Both the position numbers and the translations under genes were made by a program. Of a stretch of DNA of 64,000 nt, positions 1 to 8,158 are shown piece by piece (within the stretch, counting starts at the first letter, position 1; the number at the start of each line of letters is the position of its first letter). The notes under the pieces are model-generated. The model was not told the DNA's origin. It made no database searches and saw only the letters and a program-made list of their open reading frames with translations. The stretch is from CALEMW01 sp035447065 (GTDB lineage: Bacteria; Krumholzibacteriota; Krumholzibacteriia; LZORAL124-64-63): assembly GCA_035447065.1 (NCBI GenBank), contig DAOTGJ010000003.1, forward strand, positions 62,001-126,000, given 5' to 3'.

Positions 1-1647
1 CTGGGCGCCGCTGTCGCCCATGGTCTGGAACAGGAGCATGGACGCCAGGAAGGCCTGCCGTGCGATGGCCGTGGCCTCGCCGGGCATCTCCGCCGGATCC
101 CAGCGGGCGTCGAACAGGCGCGACCACTCGTCCGGGTAGAGGGCGGCGTCGCTGGGGAACACGGCGCGCGAGAGGACGGAGCCGATCTCCCGCGCCAGGC
201 GCGGCGAGTTCCACTCGCTGGGGCCCAGGATCAGGGCGCCGGTGCGGTAGAAATCCAGCTGGGGGCCCAGGATCATCATCTGGTCCGGGCCGGCGGGCAC
301 GTAGATGGCCTCCGGACCGGCGTCGGTGATGCGCTTGAGGGGCTCGCGGAAATCCGTGAGGCCCGTGTTGAACGCCTCCAGGGCCACCACGTCGCCGCCC
401 ATCTCCAGCACGGCGTCGGCGAAGACCTGGGCGCGGCGCAGGCCCTCGGCGTCGTCCGGATGCAGCACCGCCACGCGGTGCTTCAGCATGACCTGCACCA
501 CCAGCCGCGCCAGCAGGCGCGACTCGAAGAGGCCGGTCACGTTGGTCTGGAAGGTGTTGGGGCCCAGCTCCCAGATGCGCAGGTTGGTGGCCGTGGGCGA
601 GATGATGGGCACGCCGTAGGACTCGGCCGTGAGGCTGGCCGCCACCGAGGGCGCGCTGAGCAGGGCACCCACCAGGGCCAGGGGACGCTCCTCGGCCATG
701 AAGCGGCGCACGGCCAGGGCGGCGGTGACCGGGTCGCCCTCGCTGTCGCGCACGCTCAGCACGTACTCGCGCCAGCCGGCGCGGTTGGCCTCCTGGGCGG
801 CCAGGGCCACGCCGTCGTAGAAGGCGTTGCCCAGCACGGTGTAGCGGCCGGTCAGGGGCACCAGCACGCCCACCTGCAGGGGGTCCACGTCGCCGGGCGG
901 GGTGATGCCGGGGGCGGCGGGGGTCAGGGCGTCGCCCACGCCGGTCAGCAGCTGTTCCGCGTGGGCGGTCCAGGGATCCGCGGGCTCGTCGGTCTGCAGG
1001 GCGGCGAAGGCGCGGCGCGCCTCCGGACCGCGGTCCTCGGTGACCAGGGCGCGGATCCAGAGGTACGACAGGTACGGGTGCAGGCCGCTGGCCGGATGCG
1101 CGGCGGCCAGGGTCTGGAGCTCGTCGGCGGTCAGGCGGCCGGTGACGGTGTCCAGACGGGCGGCGTCGGCGTCGCGGTCGCGGGCCAGGCCCGCGATGTC
1201 GTGGGCGCGCACCAGGGCGTCGGCGGCCCGGGGCCAGTCCTGGTCCGCGGCGTGGATGTCCGCGCGCAGCAGCAGGACGTCGCGCCGCTCGGGGCTGCGG
1301 CCGCCCTCGCGCAGCAGCGAGGAGGTGAGGCGCAGGGCCTCGTCGGGATCGTTCAGGTCCACGGCCGCGCGGGCGGACAGCAGGCGCACCTGGTCCAGCT
1401 GCGCGTAGCCCTGGTAGTGGTCCAGGAGCTCATGGCCCAGGCGCAGGGCGGCGCGGTGGTTGCCCTGGGCCTGCTCGTCCTCCATGCGGGCGTGGAGGCG
1501 CGCGGCCAGGGCCAGGTCGTCGGCGCTGAGGCCGGCGGCCGGGGATTCGGCGGCGGGACGGCCCGCCGGGCCCGTGGCGCAGCCCGCCAGCAGGAGCACG
1601 GCGGCCAGCGCGGCCAGCAGCGCGGGGATGGAGCGATGCGCGATCAC
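1..1647 (-). CDS. LpoA/LppC-like lipoprotein with periplasmic-binding fold (3' end beyond window)
   Basis: Partial gene: 549 codons are visible and the reading frame runs off the left window edge. The GTG start at 1647-1645 overlaps the upstream stop as GTGA. The N-terminus is a lipoprotein signal with lipobox LLAGC, followed by about 150 residues of helical, TPR-like repeats. From about residue 250 a type I periplasmic-binding (LIVBP-like) domain begins with VGVLVPLTGRYTVLG. This architecture matches penicillin-binding protein activators (LpoA/YraM) and related ABC-type substrate-binding proteins. By family it would sit on the inner face of the outer membrane and support peptidoglycan synthesis. 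A stand-alone amino-acid-binding lipoprotein is the alternative. Confidence 0.8.
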   Translation of the reverse strand, partial: MIAHRSIPALLAALAAVLLLAGCATGPAGRPAAESPAAGLSADDLALAARLHARMEDEQAQGNHRAALRLGHELLDHYQGYAQLDQVRLLSARAAVDLNDPDEALRLTSSLLREGGRSPERRDVLLLRADIHAADQDWPRAADALVRAHDIAGLARDRDADAARLDTVTGRLTADELQTLAAAHPASGLHPYLSYLWIRALVTEDRGPEARRAFAALQTDEPADPWTAHAEQLLTGVGDALTPAAPGITPPGDVDPLQVGVLVPLTGRYTVLGNAFYDGVALAAQEANRAGWREYVLSVRDSEGDPVTAALAVRRFMAEERPLALVGALLSAPSVAASLTAESYGVPIISPTATNLRIWELGPNTFQTNVTGLFESRLLARLVVQVMLKHRVAVLHPDDAEGLRRAQVFADAVLEMGGDVVALEAFNTGLTDFREPLKRITDAGPEAIYVPAGPDQMMILGPQLDFYRTGALILGPSEWNSPRLAREIGSVLSRAVFPSDAALYPDEWSRLFDARWDPAEMPGEATAIARQAFLASMLLFQTMGDSGAQ

Positions 1648-2075
1648 GGCGCCTCCTCGGGGGTGGGGGCATCCTCGATGCGGAAGGTGGAGGCGCCCAG
1701 CACCAGGCCGTCGCGGTCCAGCACGCGGACCTCCCACTCGCCGCTCCAGCGCGGCAGGATGGACTTGCTGGACCAGGTGCGCCAGTCGGGCGAGCGCACG
1801 GCCAGGGGCACGCGGCTGCGGATCTGGTCCTCGTGGAGCCAGAGGTGGGTGACCTGCGTGGTGTCGGCGGCGCCGGTCAGCCGCGTGAAGCAGTAGAGGC
1901 GCTCCACGTCTTGGGGGAAGGCGTCGCCCACGCCCAACGGGGCGCGGGTCTCGCGGTCCACATCCCGGCAGACGTGGATCTCCGCAACCTGCACGGGCGT
2001 GGGCTCGGATTCCGCGGACGCGGGCGCGGCGGCCAGCACCATGGCCAGCAGCGGCAGCACGAGCATTCTACTCAT
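1644..2075 (-). CDS. DUF2914 domain secreted protein
   Basis: A protein of 143 residues. The start is the ATG at 2075, which has an AGGAGG six bases upstream; an in-frame ATG further upstream at 2123 lacks one. Residues 1-22 form a signal peptide (hydrophobic stretch ending ASA). The mature part has the DUF2914 pattern: RLYCFTRLTG, then THLWLHEDQ, WRTWSSKSI and GEWEVRVLD. DUF2914 domains are found in secreted or envelope proteins and have no established biochemical role. The gene overlaps the LpoA-like gene by four bases, so the two are probably translationally coupled and act in the same envelope process. Confidence 0.8.
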   Translation of the reverse strand: MSRMLVLPLLAMVLAAAPASAESEPTPVQVAEIHVCRDVDRETRAPLGVGDAFPQDVERLYCFTRLTGAADTTQVTHLWLHEDQIRSRVPLAVRSPDWRTWSSKSILPRWSGEWEVRVLDRDGLVLGASTFRIEDAPTPEEAP

Positions 2076-2126
2076 GGCGTTTCCCTCCTGAGGATGCCAT
2101 CGGAAACCAGGGATTCGTAACACAGG

Positions 2127-2157
2127 CGAGGCGGCGCTGCAACGCCGCCCCGCCTCG
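2127..2157 (-). terminator. GC-rich stem-loop between SurA-like and DUF2914 genes
   Basis: An 8-bp outer stem (CGAGGCGG pairing with CCGCCTCG) with a partly paired interior. It lies in the 105-base gap after the stop of the SurA-like gene. No T tract follows on the minus strand, so termination is uncertain. Confidence 0.35.
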
Positions 2158-2180
2158 CGCGTGAATCCCGCCGCTACGCC

Positions 2181-3437
2181 CTAGTTCGCCAGGTCGCGCA
2201 GCTCCTGGATGCTCTTGGGCGTGGAGAAGTTGACCGAGTTCATGTTCTCCATCATGAAGCGCGCCTGCTCGGCCAGCTCCGAATCCGGATGATCGCGCAC
2301 GATGCCGAGCAGGAACCCGCGCGCCCGGCGCGTATCGCCCCAGGTGTCCAGGTAGATGTTGGCCTTCATGAACAGGGCCTTGGGCACGAATTCGGAGTCC
2401 GGGAACTCCTCGATGATGATGTCGAAGAGCTGGAGCTGCTTGTCCGGGTCGTTGGCCAGCACGCCGTGCTGGAAGATCTCCTCGGGCGTGCGTCCGAAGC
2501 CCGGGGCGTACTCGCCGTAGAGCTCCACCGTCGCGGTCTTGCGCAGCTCGTCCAGGCGCTCCTCCTCCACCTGCTTGCGCAGCGAGGGCATGAAGTCCGC
2601 GATGACGCGCTCGCGCACCTCGTTCAGGGTGAGCTGGCGCTCGTGCCGTCGGTCCAGCACCTCGATGATCTGCCAGCGGTCGCCGATGGGGACGGGCTCG
2701 TGCAGGCCGATCTCCCAGCCGTACACCATCTCGCTCATCTCCTTGCCGTACTTCACGAAGCGCACGAAGCCGCCGTTGCTCACCCAGCCCAGGTCGCCGG
2801 CTTCCCGCGCGCTCATGATGTTCTTGGAGAAGCGCGAGACCACGTACGGGAAGGCCGATTCACGGCCGCCGGCGTGCAGCGCCTCCCAGGCCGCGTCGGC
2901 CTCGGCCTTGTTCAGGCACTCGATGTGGCGGATGTGCACCGCGCCCTCGGCCATGTAGTGCTGCTTGTTGGCCTCGTAGTGGGCCTTGATGTCCTCCTCC
3001 GACGGCGCCAGGCCCTGGAAGAGCTCCAGCTCGCGGTAGGCGGCGATGATGGTGCTGCGCTGCTGGGCGATGAGCTGCTGCGACACCAGCGCGTCCAGGT
3101 AGAGCTCCTTGTCCACCGACTGCTGGTAGAGCAGGGCCTCGTCCACCATGAAGCGCAGGAAGCGGCGCTCCCAGTCCTCGCCGCTGTAGAAGCGCACCAT
3201 GTCGGTGGGCAGCTCCTTGTGGCGCAGCTCCAGGTCATGCTGGGTGATCTCCAGGTCGCCCACGCGGGCGATGACCGGCGAGAGGTCCTTGAGGCCGTTG
3301 CCGAAGACCTCGCCCGAGAGCGTGATGCCCTCGACGGCGGTCTCGCCGGCCTTCTGGTCGTTGCAGGCGCCCAGGCCCAGCGCCAGGGCGGCCAGGGCCG
3401 TGAGCAGGAGGAGTCGACGAAGGAACGGGGCGTGCAT
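2181..3437 (-). CDS. SurA/PpiC-like peptidyl-prolyl isomerase lipoprotein
   Basis: A protein of 418 residues. The ATG at 3437 is preceded by AAGGAG. The N-terminus is a lipoprotein signal with lipobox LGLGAC. Residues about 45-150 form a SurA_N-like helical region (IARVGDLEITQHDLELR). A parvulin (PpiC/rotamase) domain follows at about 165-275, including HIRHIECLNKAEADAAWE and REAGDLGWVSNGG. The C-terminal 90 residues look like TPR repeats (FPDSEFVPKALFMKANIYL, HPDSELAEQARFMME). The likely role is a periplasmic, membrane-tethered folding factor for outer-membrane or secreted proteins. It lies directly downstream of the S6-S18-L9 operon. Confidence 0.82.
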   Translation of the reverse strand: MHAPFLRRLLLLTALAALALGLGACNDQKAGETAVEGITLSGEVFGNGLKDLSPVIARVGDLEITQHDLELRHKELPTDMVRFYSGEDWERRFLRFMVDEALLYQQSVDKELYLDALVSQQLIAQQRSTIIAAYRELELFQGLAPSEEDIKAHYEANKQHYMAEGAVHIRHIECLNKAEADAAWEALHAGGRESAFPYVVSRFSKNIMSAREAGDLGWVSNGGFVRFVKYGKEMSEMVYGWEIGLHEPVPIGDRWQIIEVLDRRHERQLTLNEVRERVIADFMPSLRKQVEEERLDELRKTATVELYGEYAPGFGRTPEEIFQHGVLANDPDKQLQLFDIIIEEFPDSEFVPKALFMKANIYLDTWGDTRRARGFLLGIVRDHPDSELAEQARFMMENMNSVNFSTPKSIQELRDLAN

Positions 3438-3488
3438 ACGGCTCTCCTTGCTGGGTTCCGGTTCTCTGGATCTTCGCGGAGACGCGAA

Positions 3489-3513
3489 GGGCCCGGGGCG
3501 CATGCCCGGGCCC
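3489..3513 (-). terminator. Stem-loop after rplI
   Basis: A perfect 9-bp stem (GGGCCCGGG/CCCGGGCCC) with a 7-base loop lies between the rplI stop and the SurA-like start. It is placed to end the S6-S18-L9 transcript, but only a short TT follows on the minus strand. Confidence 0.45.
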
Positions 3514-3545
3514 CGCTCCGTGAGACGTCGCCGTGAGGCGGATGA

Positions 3546-3995
3546 TCAGGCCTCGGCCCGGACCACCCACACCTTCACGGGGACCTCCACCTCCGCGTGC
3601 AGCTTCAGGGGCACGGTGTAGACACCGAGCTGCTTGATGGGTTCCTCGAGATGCACCATGCCGTGCTCCACCTCGTGGCCCAGGTCCTGCAGGGCCTTGG
3701 CGATCTCGCGCTTGCCCACGGCCCCGTAGAGGTGCTCCTCCTCGTTCGCCTGCACGCTGATGGTGCAGGAGACTTCGGAGAACGACGCCGCCTTGTCCGC
3801 GGCGATCTTCTTCAGCTTGGCGCTCCGCAGGTGGGCGTGGCGCTCGCGCTCGGCATGAGCCTTGAGCTCGCTCTTGCTCGCGACCGCCGCCAGACCCTGC
3901 GGGACCAGATAGTTGCGGGCGTACCCCGGGGCGACGTTGGCGACCTCGCCGGCCCGGCCCAGGTTCTCCACGTTCTGGAGAAGGATGACGTCCAT
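3546..3995 (-). CDS. rplI: 50S ribosomal protein L9
   Basis: A protein of 149 residues, the full normal length. The N-terminal signature MDVILLQNVENLGRAGEV and the GYARNYLVPQGLA segment identify L9, which binds 23S rRNA domain V at the base of the L1 stalk. A central helix (residues about 40-75) links it to the C-terminal domain. The gene is the third of the rpsF-rpsR-rplI operon and starts 28 bases after the S18 stop. Confidence 0.98.
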   Translation of the reverse strand: MDVILLQNVENLGRAGEVANVAPGYARNYLVPQGLAAVASKSELKAHAERERHAHLRSAKLKKIAADKAASFSEVSCTISVQANEEEHLYGAVGKREIAKALQDLGHEVEHGMVHLEEPIKQLGVYTVPLKLHAEVEVPVKVWVVRAEA

Positions 3996-4023
3996 GACTG
4001 CTCCTTATCGCGTCGGGTCCGGT

Positions 4024-4287
4024 CTACCGGAAGTAGTCCTTGATGAAGGGCACGAGCGCCAGGTGACGGGCGCGCTTGACCGAGGTGGCCAGCATGCGCT
4101 GGTGCTTGGGGCACGTGCCGGTGTTCCGCCGGGGCGCGATCTTGCCGCGCTCGGTGCAGAACTTCCGCATGAGGTCCATGTCCTTGTAGTCGATGACGAC
4201 GAAACCCTCGGTGCAGAAGAAGCACTTCTTCTTCTTCGCCGGGCGCCGCTTCTTCTTCTTGCTGTCCTTGGCGCGACTCTTGGCCAT
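4024..4287 (-). CDS. rpsR: 30S ribosomal protein S18 (zinc-ribbon form)
   Basis: A protein of 87 residues. The C-terminal RHLALVPFIKDYF and the KIAPRRNTGTCPKHQR segments are diagnostic of S18, which pairs with S6 on the 30S platform. The N-terminus is an unusual run of lysines and arginines (residues 4-21). Four cysteines (CFFC at 22-25, then C44 and C59) make a complete zinc-binding set, the so-called C+ form. The gene sits between rpsF and rplI. No ssb is present between rpsF and rpsR, unlike the arrangement in many Firmicutes. Confidence 0.97.
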   Translation of the reverse strand: MAKSRAKDSKKKKRRPAKKKKCFFCTEGFVVIDYKDMDLMRKFCTERGKIAPRRNTGTCPKHQRMLATSVKRARHLALVPFIKDYFR

Positions 4288-4349
4288 CGCTGCGTTCCTT
4301 TCCTCTCGCCGGGGCTCTCACGGGGCCGCCGGCCGGGTTCCTGGAGTTC

Positions 4350-4715
4350 CTAATCCTCCGAATCGTCCATCTGCTCCTCGACGGGGGCGGGGCGGCGCTT
4401 GGCACGGCTGGCCTCGTTGCGCTCCTTCCACTCCTCGTCGACCACGATCAGGTGCCGCAGGACCTTGCTGTCCAGACGGAATTCGGTGTCCAGGACGGCG
4501 ACGGCGTCGCCCTCGGAACGGAAACGCAGGTGCATGTAGTTGCCCCGCGTCTGGTGCTGGATGTCGTACGCCAGCTGACGCACGCCCCAATGGTTGCGCT
4601 CGTTGATCTCGCCGGCGTGCTCACCGACGACGCGCTGCACCTTGGCCACCCGCGACTCCATCTCGGTCTCGGGCTCGTCGGCCTGCAGCACGAAGATCAT
4701 CTCGTACTTGTTCAT
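4350..4715 (-). CDS. rpsF: 30S ribosomal protein S6
   Basis: A protein of 121 residues. MNKYEMIFVLQADEPE and the RNHWGVRQLAYDIQHQTRGNY segment identify S6, which forms a heterodimer with S18 and binds the central domain of 16S rRNA. The C-terminal 25 residues are charged and acidic, as is common for this family. It is the first gene of the rpsF-rpsR-rplI operon. The ATG is preceded by GGGGAGG. A leader of about 140 bases separates it from a promoter candidate inside the 3' end of pth. Confidence 0.97.
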   Translation of the reverse strand: MNKYEMIFVLQADEPETEMESRVAKVQRVVGEHAGEINERNHWGVRQLAYDIQHQTRGNYMHLRFRSEGDAVAVLDTEFRLDSKVLRHLIVVDEEWKERNEASRAKRRPAPVEEQMDDSED

Positions 4716-4855
4716 GGAACCTCCCCTCGGTCGGTCGGCCCGATCTCTTTCCCGCGGCGCGGGTGGACCGGGCAGGGATGTTGCGGGAGCGCGTGGGCTC
4801 CCCTGCTATGAGCGTCCGGGCGCACGCGTCCGGACGGGCCGCCTCTCGACGGCCG
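4716..4855 (-). promoter_or_regulatory. Possible regulatory leader of the rpsF operon
   Basis: This is the 5' untranslated stretch between the promoter candidate (4863-4891) and rpsF. It is very GC-rich and contains at least one clear hairpin (GTCCGG pairing with CCGGAC, about 4812-4833). In several bacteria the S6:S18 dimer binds a structured leader of this operon to repress it. I infer a similar element here from position and structure only. Confidence 0.3.
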
Positions 4856-4862
4856 ACCCCGG

Positions 4863-4891
4863 ATGATAGCTCATCGGGGCGGACTTGGCAA
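4863..4891 (-). promoter_or_regulatory. Sigma-70-type promoter for rpsF-rpsR-rplI
   Basis: On the minus strand, TTGCCA and TATCAT are separated by exactly 17 bases. The -10 lies just past the pth stop and the -35 lies within the last codons of pth. It is correctly placed to start the ribosomal operon. Confidence 0.6.
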
Positions 4892-5557
4892 ATCCTCATC
4901 GGCGGACGGCCGCGGGGGGCGCCGCCGGTTGCAGCGGCTGGCCGCCCCGTCCACCCCCAGGGCCAGGACCAGCTCCAGGGCGTCGGCCCCGGCGCGGACC
5001 AGCTCGGCCACGGCCGCGGCGTCCGACGCGGGGAACGCCTCCAGCACGTAGTCCGCCCAGGCGGCCGGCGGCACGGGCTCCTCGCCGCCCACCCCCAGAC
5101 GCAGCCGCGGGTAGTGCTCGCCCCCCAGGCAGCGGTCCAGGGACGCCAGGCCGTTGTGCCCGCCCGCGCTGCCCCGCGCCCGCAGGCGCACGGCGCCCAG
5201 GGGCAGGGCGATGTCGTCCACCACGATCAGCGGCCGCCGCCCCGATCCCGTGTCCGGCACGGGGAACCCGTCCTCGTCAGGCGGCGGCGGCGGCGCCCCG
5301 GTCAGCGCCAGGCCCTCGGCCCGGGCCCAGCCCGCCAGGGCCTCCCCGCTGCGGTTCATGTAGGCCAGGGGCTTGATCAGCGTCACCGGCCGGCCCTGGA
5401 CGGTCCCCGCCGCCGCCTGGCAGGCGTGGCGCAGGGGGCCGAAGCCCAGGCCGTGGCGGCGGGCCAGCTCGTCCAGGCAGAGGAAGCCGATGTTGTGCCG
5501 CGTGTCCGCGTACTCGGGCCCCGGGTTGCCCAGCCCCACGATCAGTTCCACGCGCAT
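4871..5557 (-). CDS. pth: Peptidyl-tRNA hydrolase
   Basis: A protein of 228 residues, about 35 longer than the usual 190-195 because of an insert near residues 90-110 and an extended tail. The family signature is clear: VGLGNPGPEYADTRHNIGF with catalytic His21, then KPLAYMNRSGEA and RARGSAGGHNGLASL. The enzyme releases peptides from stalled peptidyl-tRNA in the cytosol. It follows the L25 gene, as in many bacteria. The proline- and glycine-rich insert (GAPPPPPDEDGFPVPDTGSG) between conserved blocks is unusual and probably an exposed loop. Confidence 0.96.
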   Translation of the reverse strand: MRVELIVGLGNPGPEYADTRHNIGFLCLDELARRHGLGFGPLRHACQAAAGTVQGRPVTLIKPLAYMNRSGEALAGWARAEGLALTGAPPPPPDEDGFPVPDTGSGRRPLIVVDDIALPLGAVRLRARGSAGGHNGLASLDRCLGGEHYPRLRLGVGGEEPVPPAAWADYVLEAFPASDAAAVAELVRAGADALELVLALGVDGAASRCNRRRPPRPSADEDLPSPPR

Positions 5558-5596
5558 CCTCCTTCGCGGCCCGCGCGCGTGCGGGCCGGCAAACGA

Positions 5597-5623
5597 CGAG
5601 GCGGCCCCTGGGGGGCCGCCTCG
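5597..5623 (-). terminator. Terminator hairpin after L25 gene
   Basis: A strong GC stem (CGAGGCGGCC pairing with GGCCGCCTCG) in the gap between the L25 stop and pth. On the minus strand it is followed by TCGTTT, a weak T tract. Confidence 0.5.
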
Positions 5624-5656
5624 CGGGTCGGGTTCGGAACCGCGGCGGGAGACGCG

Positions 5657-6268
5657 CTACTCGGCGGCGTCGCCCTCGGCGGCCTCGGCCGGCTCGTCCT
5701 CGTCCACGATGGAGTTCGGGTTCAGCTTGAGGATGACCTCGTCGCCGTCCGTCAGGATCTCGCCGTTCTCCAGGGTGAGGTCCGAGACGCAGAGCTTGTC
5801 GCCCACGCCCAGACCGCTGATGTCCACGGCGATGGAGTCCGGCACGTGACGGGGGCGGCACTCCACCTCCACCGCGCGACGGGCCACGTCCAGCACGGCG
5901 TCGCCGCTGCGCACGGCGCGGGACTCGCCGGTGATGTCCAGGCCCACCACCAGGCGCACGGGCACGCCCTGGGGGATCTCCATCAGGTCGATGTGGAAGA
6001 TCTCATCGCTCACGGGGTGCGCCTGCACCTCGCGCAGCACCGCGATGCAGGAGTCCGCCTCGCCCTCGATGGTCAGGTTGAACAGGGGGCTGCGGCCGGA
6101 ATGCTTCAGGATCCGGACCAGCTGGGCCGTGTCCACTTCCAGGCTGGCGGCGGCCTGCCGCTCGTTCCCGTAGATGATCGCGGGGGTGCGGCCGCCGGCG
6201 CGCAGGCGGCGGTTCTCGTTCTTCCCGGTCTCGGATCGGGGATAGGCGGTCAAGCTGATCAGGCCCAT
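5657..6268 (-). CDS. rplY: 50S ribosomal protein L25/general stress protein Ctc
   Basis: A protein of 203 residues. The ATG at 6268 has GGAGG upstream; in-frame codons extending to 6322 are not needed. The N-terminal L25 domain (residues 1-90) binds 5S rRNA: RRLRAGGRTPAIIYG and LFNLTIEG. The C-terminal TL5/Ctc domain (about 95-185) contains IHIDLMEIPQGVPVRLVV-type sequence, and the tail is acidic. This two-domain form is the Ctc type, not the short E. coli L25. It lies between prs and pth, the same order as in Bacillus (prs-ctc-pth), and has its own promoter. Confidence 0.95.
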   Translation of the reverse strand: MGLISLTAYPRSETGKNENRRLRAGGRTPAIIYGNERQAAASLEVDTAQLVRILKHSGRSPLFNLTIEGEADSCIAVLREVQAHPVSDEIFHIDLMEIPQGVPVRLVVGLDITGESRAVRSGDAVLDVARRAVEVECRPRHVPDSIAVDISGLGVGDKLCVSDLTLENGEILTDGDEVILKLNPNSIVDEDEPAEAAEGDAAE

Positions 6269-6360
6269 GGCTGTTGCCTCCGGAAACTCGTCGGTCGTGC
6301 CGCGGGGCCGGGCGCAGCGCACGCCGCGCGGCCCGACGCGGTCGGGTCAAAGGACCGCTC

Positions 6361-6389
6361 AATTAAGCACTCCCCCGCCCCGTTGTCAA
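6361..6389 (-). promoter_or_regulatory. Sigma-70-type promoter for rplY
   Basis: A perfect TTGACA and a TTAATT separated by 17 bases on the minus strand, about 90 bases upstream of the L25 start. Confidence 0.65.
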
Positions 6390-6437
6390 GAAAACGTCCT
6401 CATCCCTCCCCCGGAACCACCTCGGGGCAGGAGTCGG

Positions 6438-6597
6438 ATGCCTTCGTACCGTTCTTCGGACCGAGCCGAGGCCGTCGGCGGGGTGCGAGGCCGAGGCGCC
6501 TCCCGCAGCCGTAGCCCAGCTACGGCGAGGAGAGGCAACGCTGGCATCGTGCCGCGCCGGCGGCCTCGGCGACGGGAGAAGGGCGGTACGGAGGCAT
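6438..6597. repeat. 160-base imperfect palindrome abutting the prs stop codon
   Basis: Two arms of about 78 bases are inverted copies with roughly 70 percent identity by eye. Many mismatches would be G-U pairs in RNA. The centre is a perfect 8-bp hairpin (GCCGTAGC-CCA-GCTACGGC at 6508-6526). The outer arms share ATGCC, CGTACCG and GCCGAGGCCG blocks. The right arm reaches the prs stop. There is no T tract, so this is not a standard terminator. It could be a REP/MITE-like mobile palindrome or an mRNA-stabilising fold. Together with the rplY promoter it accounts for most of the 328-base gap between prs and L25. Confidence 0.6.
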
Positions 6598-7529
6598 CAG
6601 ACGAAAAGCTTGCTCACCGTCTTCTCGTTGTGGATCCGCACGATGGCCTCGCTCAGCAGCCCGCTCATGTCCAGCACCTGGACCTTGGGGCACTCCTCGT
6701 GACGATGGAACGGGATGGTGTTGCTGACCACCACCTCGCGGATGCTGTCGCGGCTCAGCCGCTCCAGGGCCGCGCCCGAGAAGAGCGGATGGGTGGCGCA
6801 GGTGACCACGGACAGGGCGCCTTCGGCCATGCAGACGTCGGCGGCCTGGGTGATGGTGCCCGCTGTGTCGATCATGTCGTCGAAGATCACCACGTCCTTG
6901 CCCTTCACGTCGCCGATGAAGTTCATCACCTCGGCCTTGTTGGCCTCCGGCCGCCGCTTGTCGATGATGCTCAGGGGGCAGCCCAGGCGCTTGGCGAAGG
7001 AGCGGGTCATCTTGATGGAGCCCACGTCCGGGGCCACCACGGCCATGTTGGTCTTGTCGGCGTCGTCGAAGTGGCGCAGCAGCACCGGCGCCGAGTACAG
7101 GTGGTCCACCGGGATGGAGAAGAAGCCCTGGATCTGGGGCGCGTGCAGATCGATGGTCAGCACGCGGTCCGCCCCCGCCGAGGTGATCAGGTCCGCCATC
7201 ACCCGCGCGCCGATGGGCACCCGCGGCTGGTCCTTGCGGTCCTGGCGCGCGTAGCCGTAGTACGGGATCACCGCGGTGACGCGCCGGCACGAGGCCCGCT
7301 TCACGGCGTCGATGATCAGCAGCAGCTCCATGATGTTCTCGGCCGGCGGGTTGGTGGGCTGGATGATGAAGACGTCGGTGCCGCGGATGTTCTCGCGGAT
7401 CTTGACGTTGATCTCCCCGTCGGAGAAGCGCCCCAGTTCCACGTCGAGCAGGGGCAGCTGCAGGTGGGCGGCGATCTTGGCGGCCATGTCGGGATGGGCG
7501 GAGCCGCTGATCAGGACGAGCTCGTTCAT
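6597..7529 (-). CDS. prs: Ribose-phosphate pyrophosphokinase
   Basis: A protein of 310 residues, normal length. The family motifs are present: LISGSAHPDMAAKIA at the N-terminus, FSDGEINVKIRENIRG, YARQDRKDQPR (ATP-binding loop) and VVIFDDMIDTAGTI (PRPP-binding site). The enzyme makes PRPP from ribose 5-phosphate and ATP for nucleotide, histidine and tryptophan synthesis. It follows spoVG and tRNA-Gln and precedes the L25 gene, and it has its own promoter candidate. Confidence 0.98.
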   Translation of the reverse strand: MNELVLISGSAHPDMAAKIAAHLQLPLLDVELGRFSDGEINVKIRENIRGTDVFIIQPTNPPAENIMELLLIIDAVKRASCRRVTAVIPYYGYARQDRKDQPRVPIGARVMADLITSAGADRVLTIDLHAPQIQGFFSIPVDHLYSAPVLLRHFDDADKTNMAVVAPDVGSIKMTRSFAKRLGCPLSIIDKRRPEANKAEVMNFIGDVKGKDVVIFDDMIDTAGTITQAADVCMAEGALSVVTCATHPLFSGAALERLSRDSIREVVVSNTIPFHRHEECPKVQVLDMSGLLSEAIVRIHNEKTVSKLFV

Positions 7530-7598
7530 GGTCCGGGATTCTCCGAGGGCTGGAGCGTCAAGGGAGGACGGGCGGGTTCCGGGCGCGCGAACGCCCGC

Positions 7599-7627
7599 AC
7601 CATAGACAATGACCGGGTGCGGGACAA
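7599..7627 (-). promoter_or_regulatory. Promoter candidate for prs
   Basis: TTGTCC and TATGGT with a 17-base spacer on the minus strand, about 70 bases upstream of the prs start, between tRNA-Gln and prs. Confidence 0.5.
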
Positions 7628-7677
7628 CCGGGAATCTGCGGGCGAGGCAGGTTTTCGACGGCGGGGGGCGGACATGG

Positions 7678-7749
7678 CTGGGGCGGCAGGATTCGAACCT
7701 GCGAATGCATGGACCAAAACCATGTGTCTTACCACTTGACGACGCCCCA
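7678..7749 (-). tRNA. tRNA-Gln (TTG)
   Basis: A full cloverleaf with acceptor stem TGGGGCG/CGCCCCA. The anticodon arm CATGG-TTTTGGT-CCATG gives anticodon TTG. The T arm contains GGTTCGAATCC. CCA is not encoded, in contrast to the other tRNAs here. It lies between spoVG and prs. Confidence 0.95.
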
Positions 7750-7784
7750 GCGAGCCGTCCGGGCCGAGACGAGCTCGGCGGATG

Positions 7785-8108
7785 CTAGTAGGTCTCCTCC
7801 AGGGCGGAGTCGTCGGCGCCGCGGACGGGCATGGGCACCTCGCCGCGCTCGGCGCGGGCCAGCTCCTCCTTGTACGCCGCGATGATCAGGGACTCCATCC
7901 ACTCGCGGGTCTTCATGTTGATGGGGTGCGCGATGTCCTGGAAGGAGCCGTCGCGCCGGCGGCGGTTGGGCATCGCCACGAACATCCCCTGCGCGCCCTC
8001 GATGATCTTGAGGCCGCGCACGACGAAGCTGTTGTCCAGCGTGATGCTGGCGAAGCCGCGGAGCTTCTCGTCGTCGCGAAGGGTGATCCTGATTTCGGTG
8101 ATCTCCAA
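7785..8108 (-). CDS. spoVG: SpoVG family RNA/DNA-binding regulator
   Basis: A protein of 107 residues beginning at a TTG codon (8108) with AGAGGTG upstream. No better start exists in frame. The SpoVG core is clear: EIRITLRDDEKLRGFASITLD, VVRGLKIIEG, GMFVAMPNRRR and FQDIAHPINMKTREWME. In Firmicutes the protein affects septation and gene expression; elsewhere it binds nucleic acid and acts as a global regulator. It lies between ispE and tRNA-Gln/prs, the Bacillus neighbourhood, although glmU is missing here. Confidence 0.95.
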   Translation of the reverse strand: MEITEIRITLRDDEKLRGFASITLDNSFVVRGLKIIEGAQGMFVAMPNRRRRDGSFQDIAHPINMKTREWMESLIIAAYKEELARAERGEVPMPVRGADDSALEETY

Positions 8109-8158
8109 GACAGCACCTCTTCCCTAAGTCGCTGCTGGAGGCGCGAGGCCGGGGCCGG

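Noticed and set aside
460..1896. 478-codon open frame on the plus strand
   Set aside because: It is antisense to the LpoA-like gene. High GC leaves long empty frames opposite real genes. It has no homology pattern, and the composition (His/Gln/Gly-rich) is typical of such shadows.
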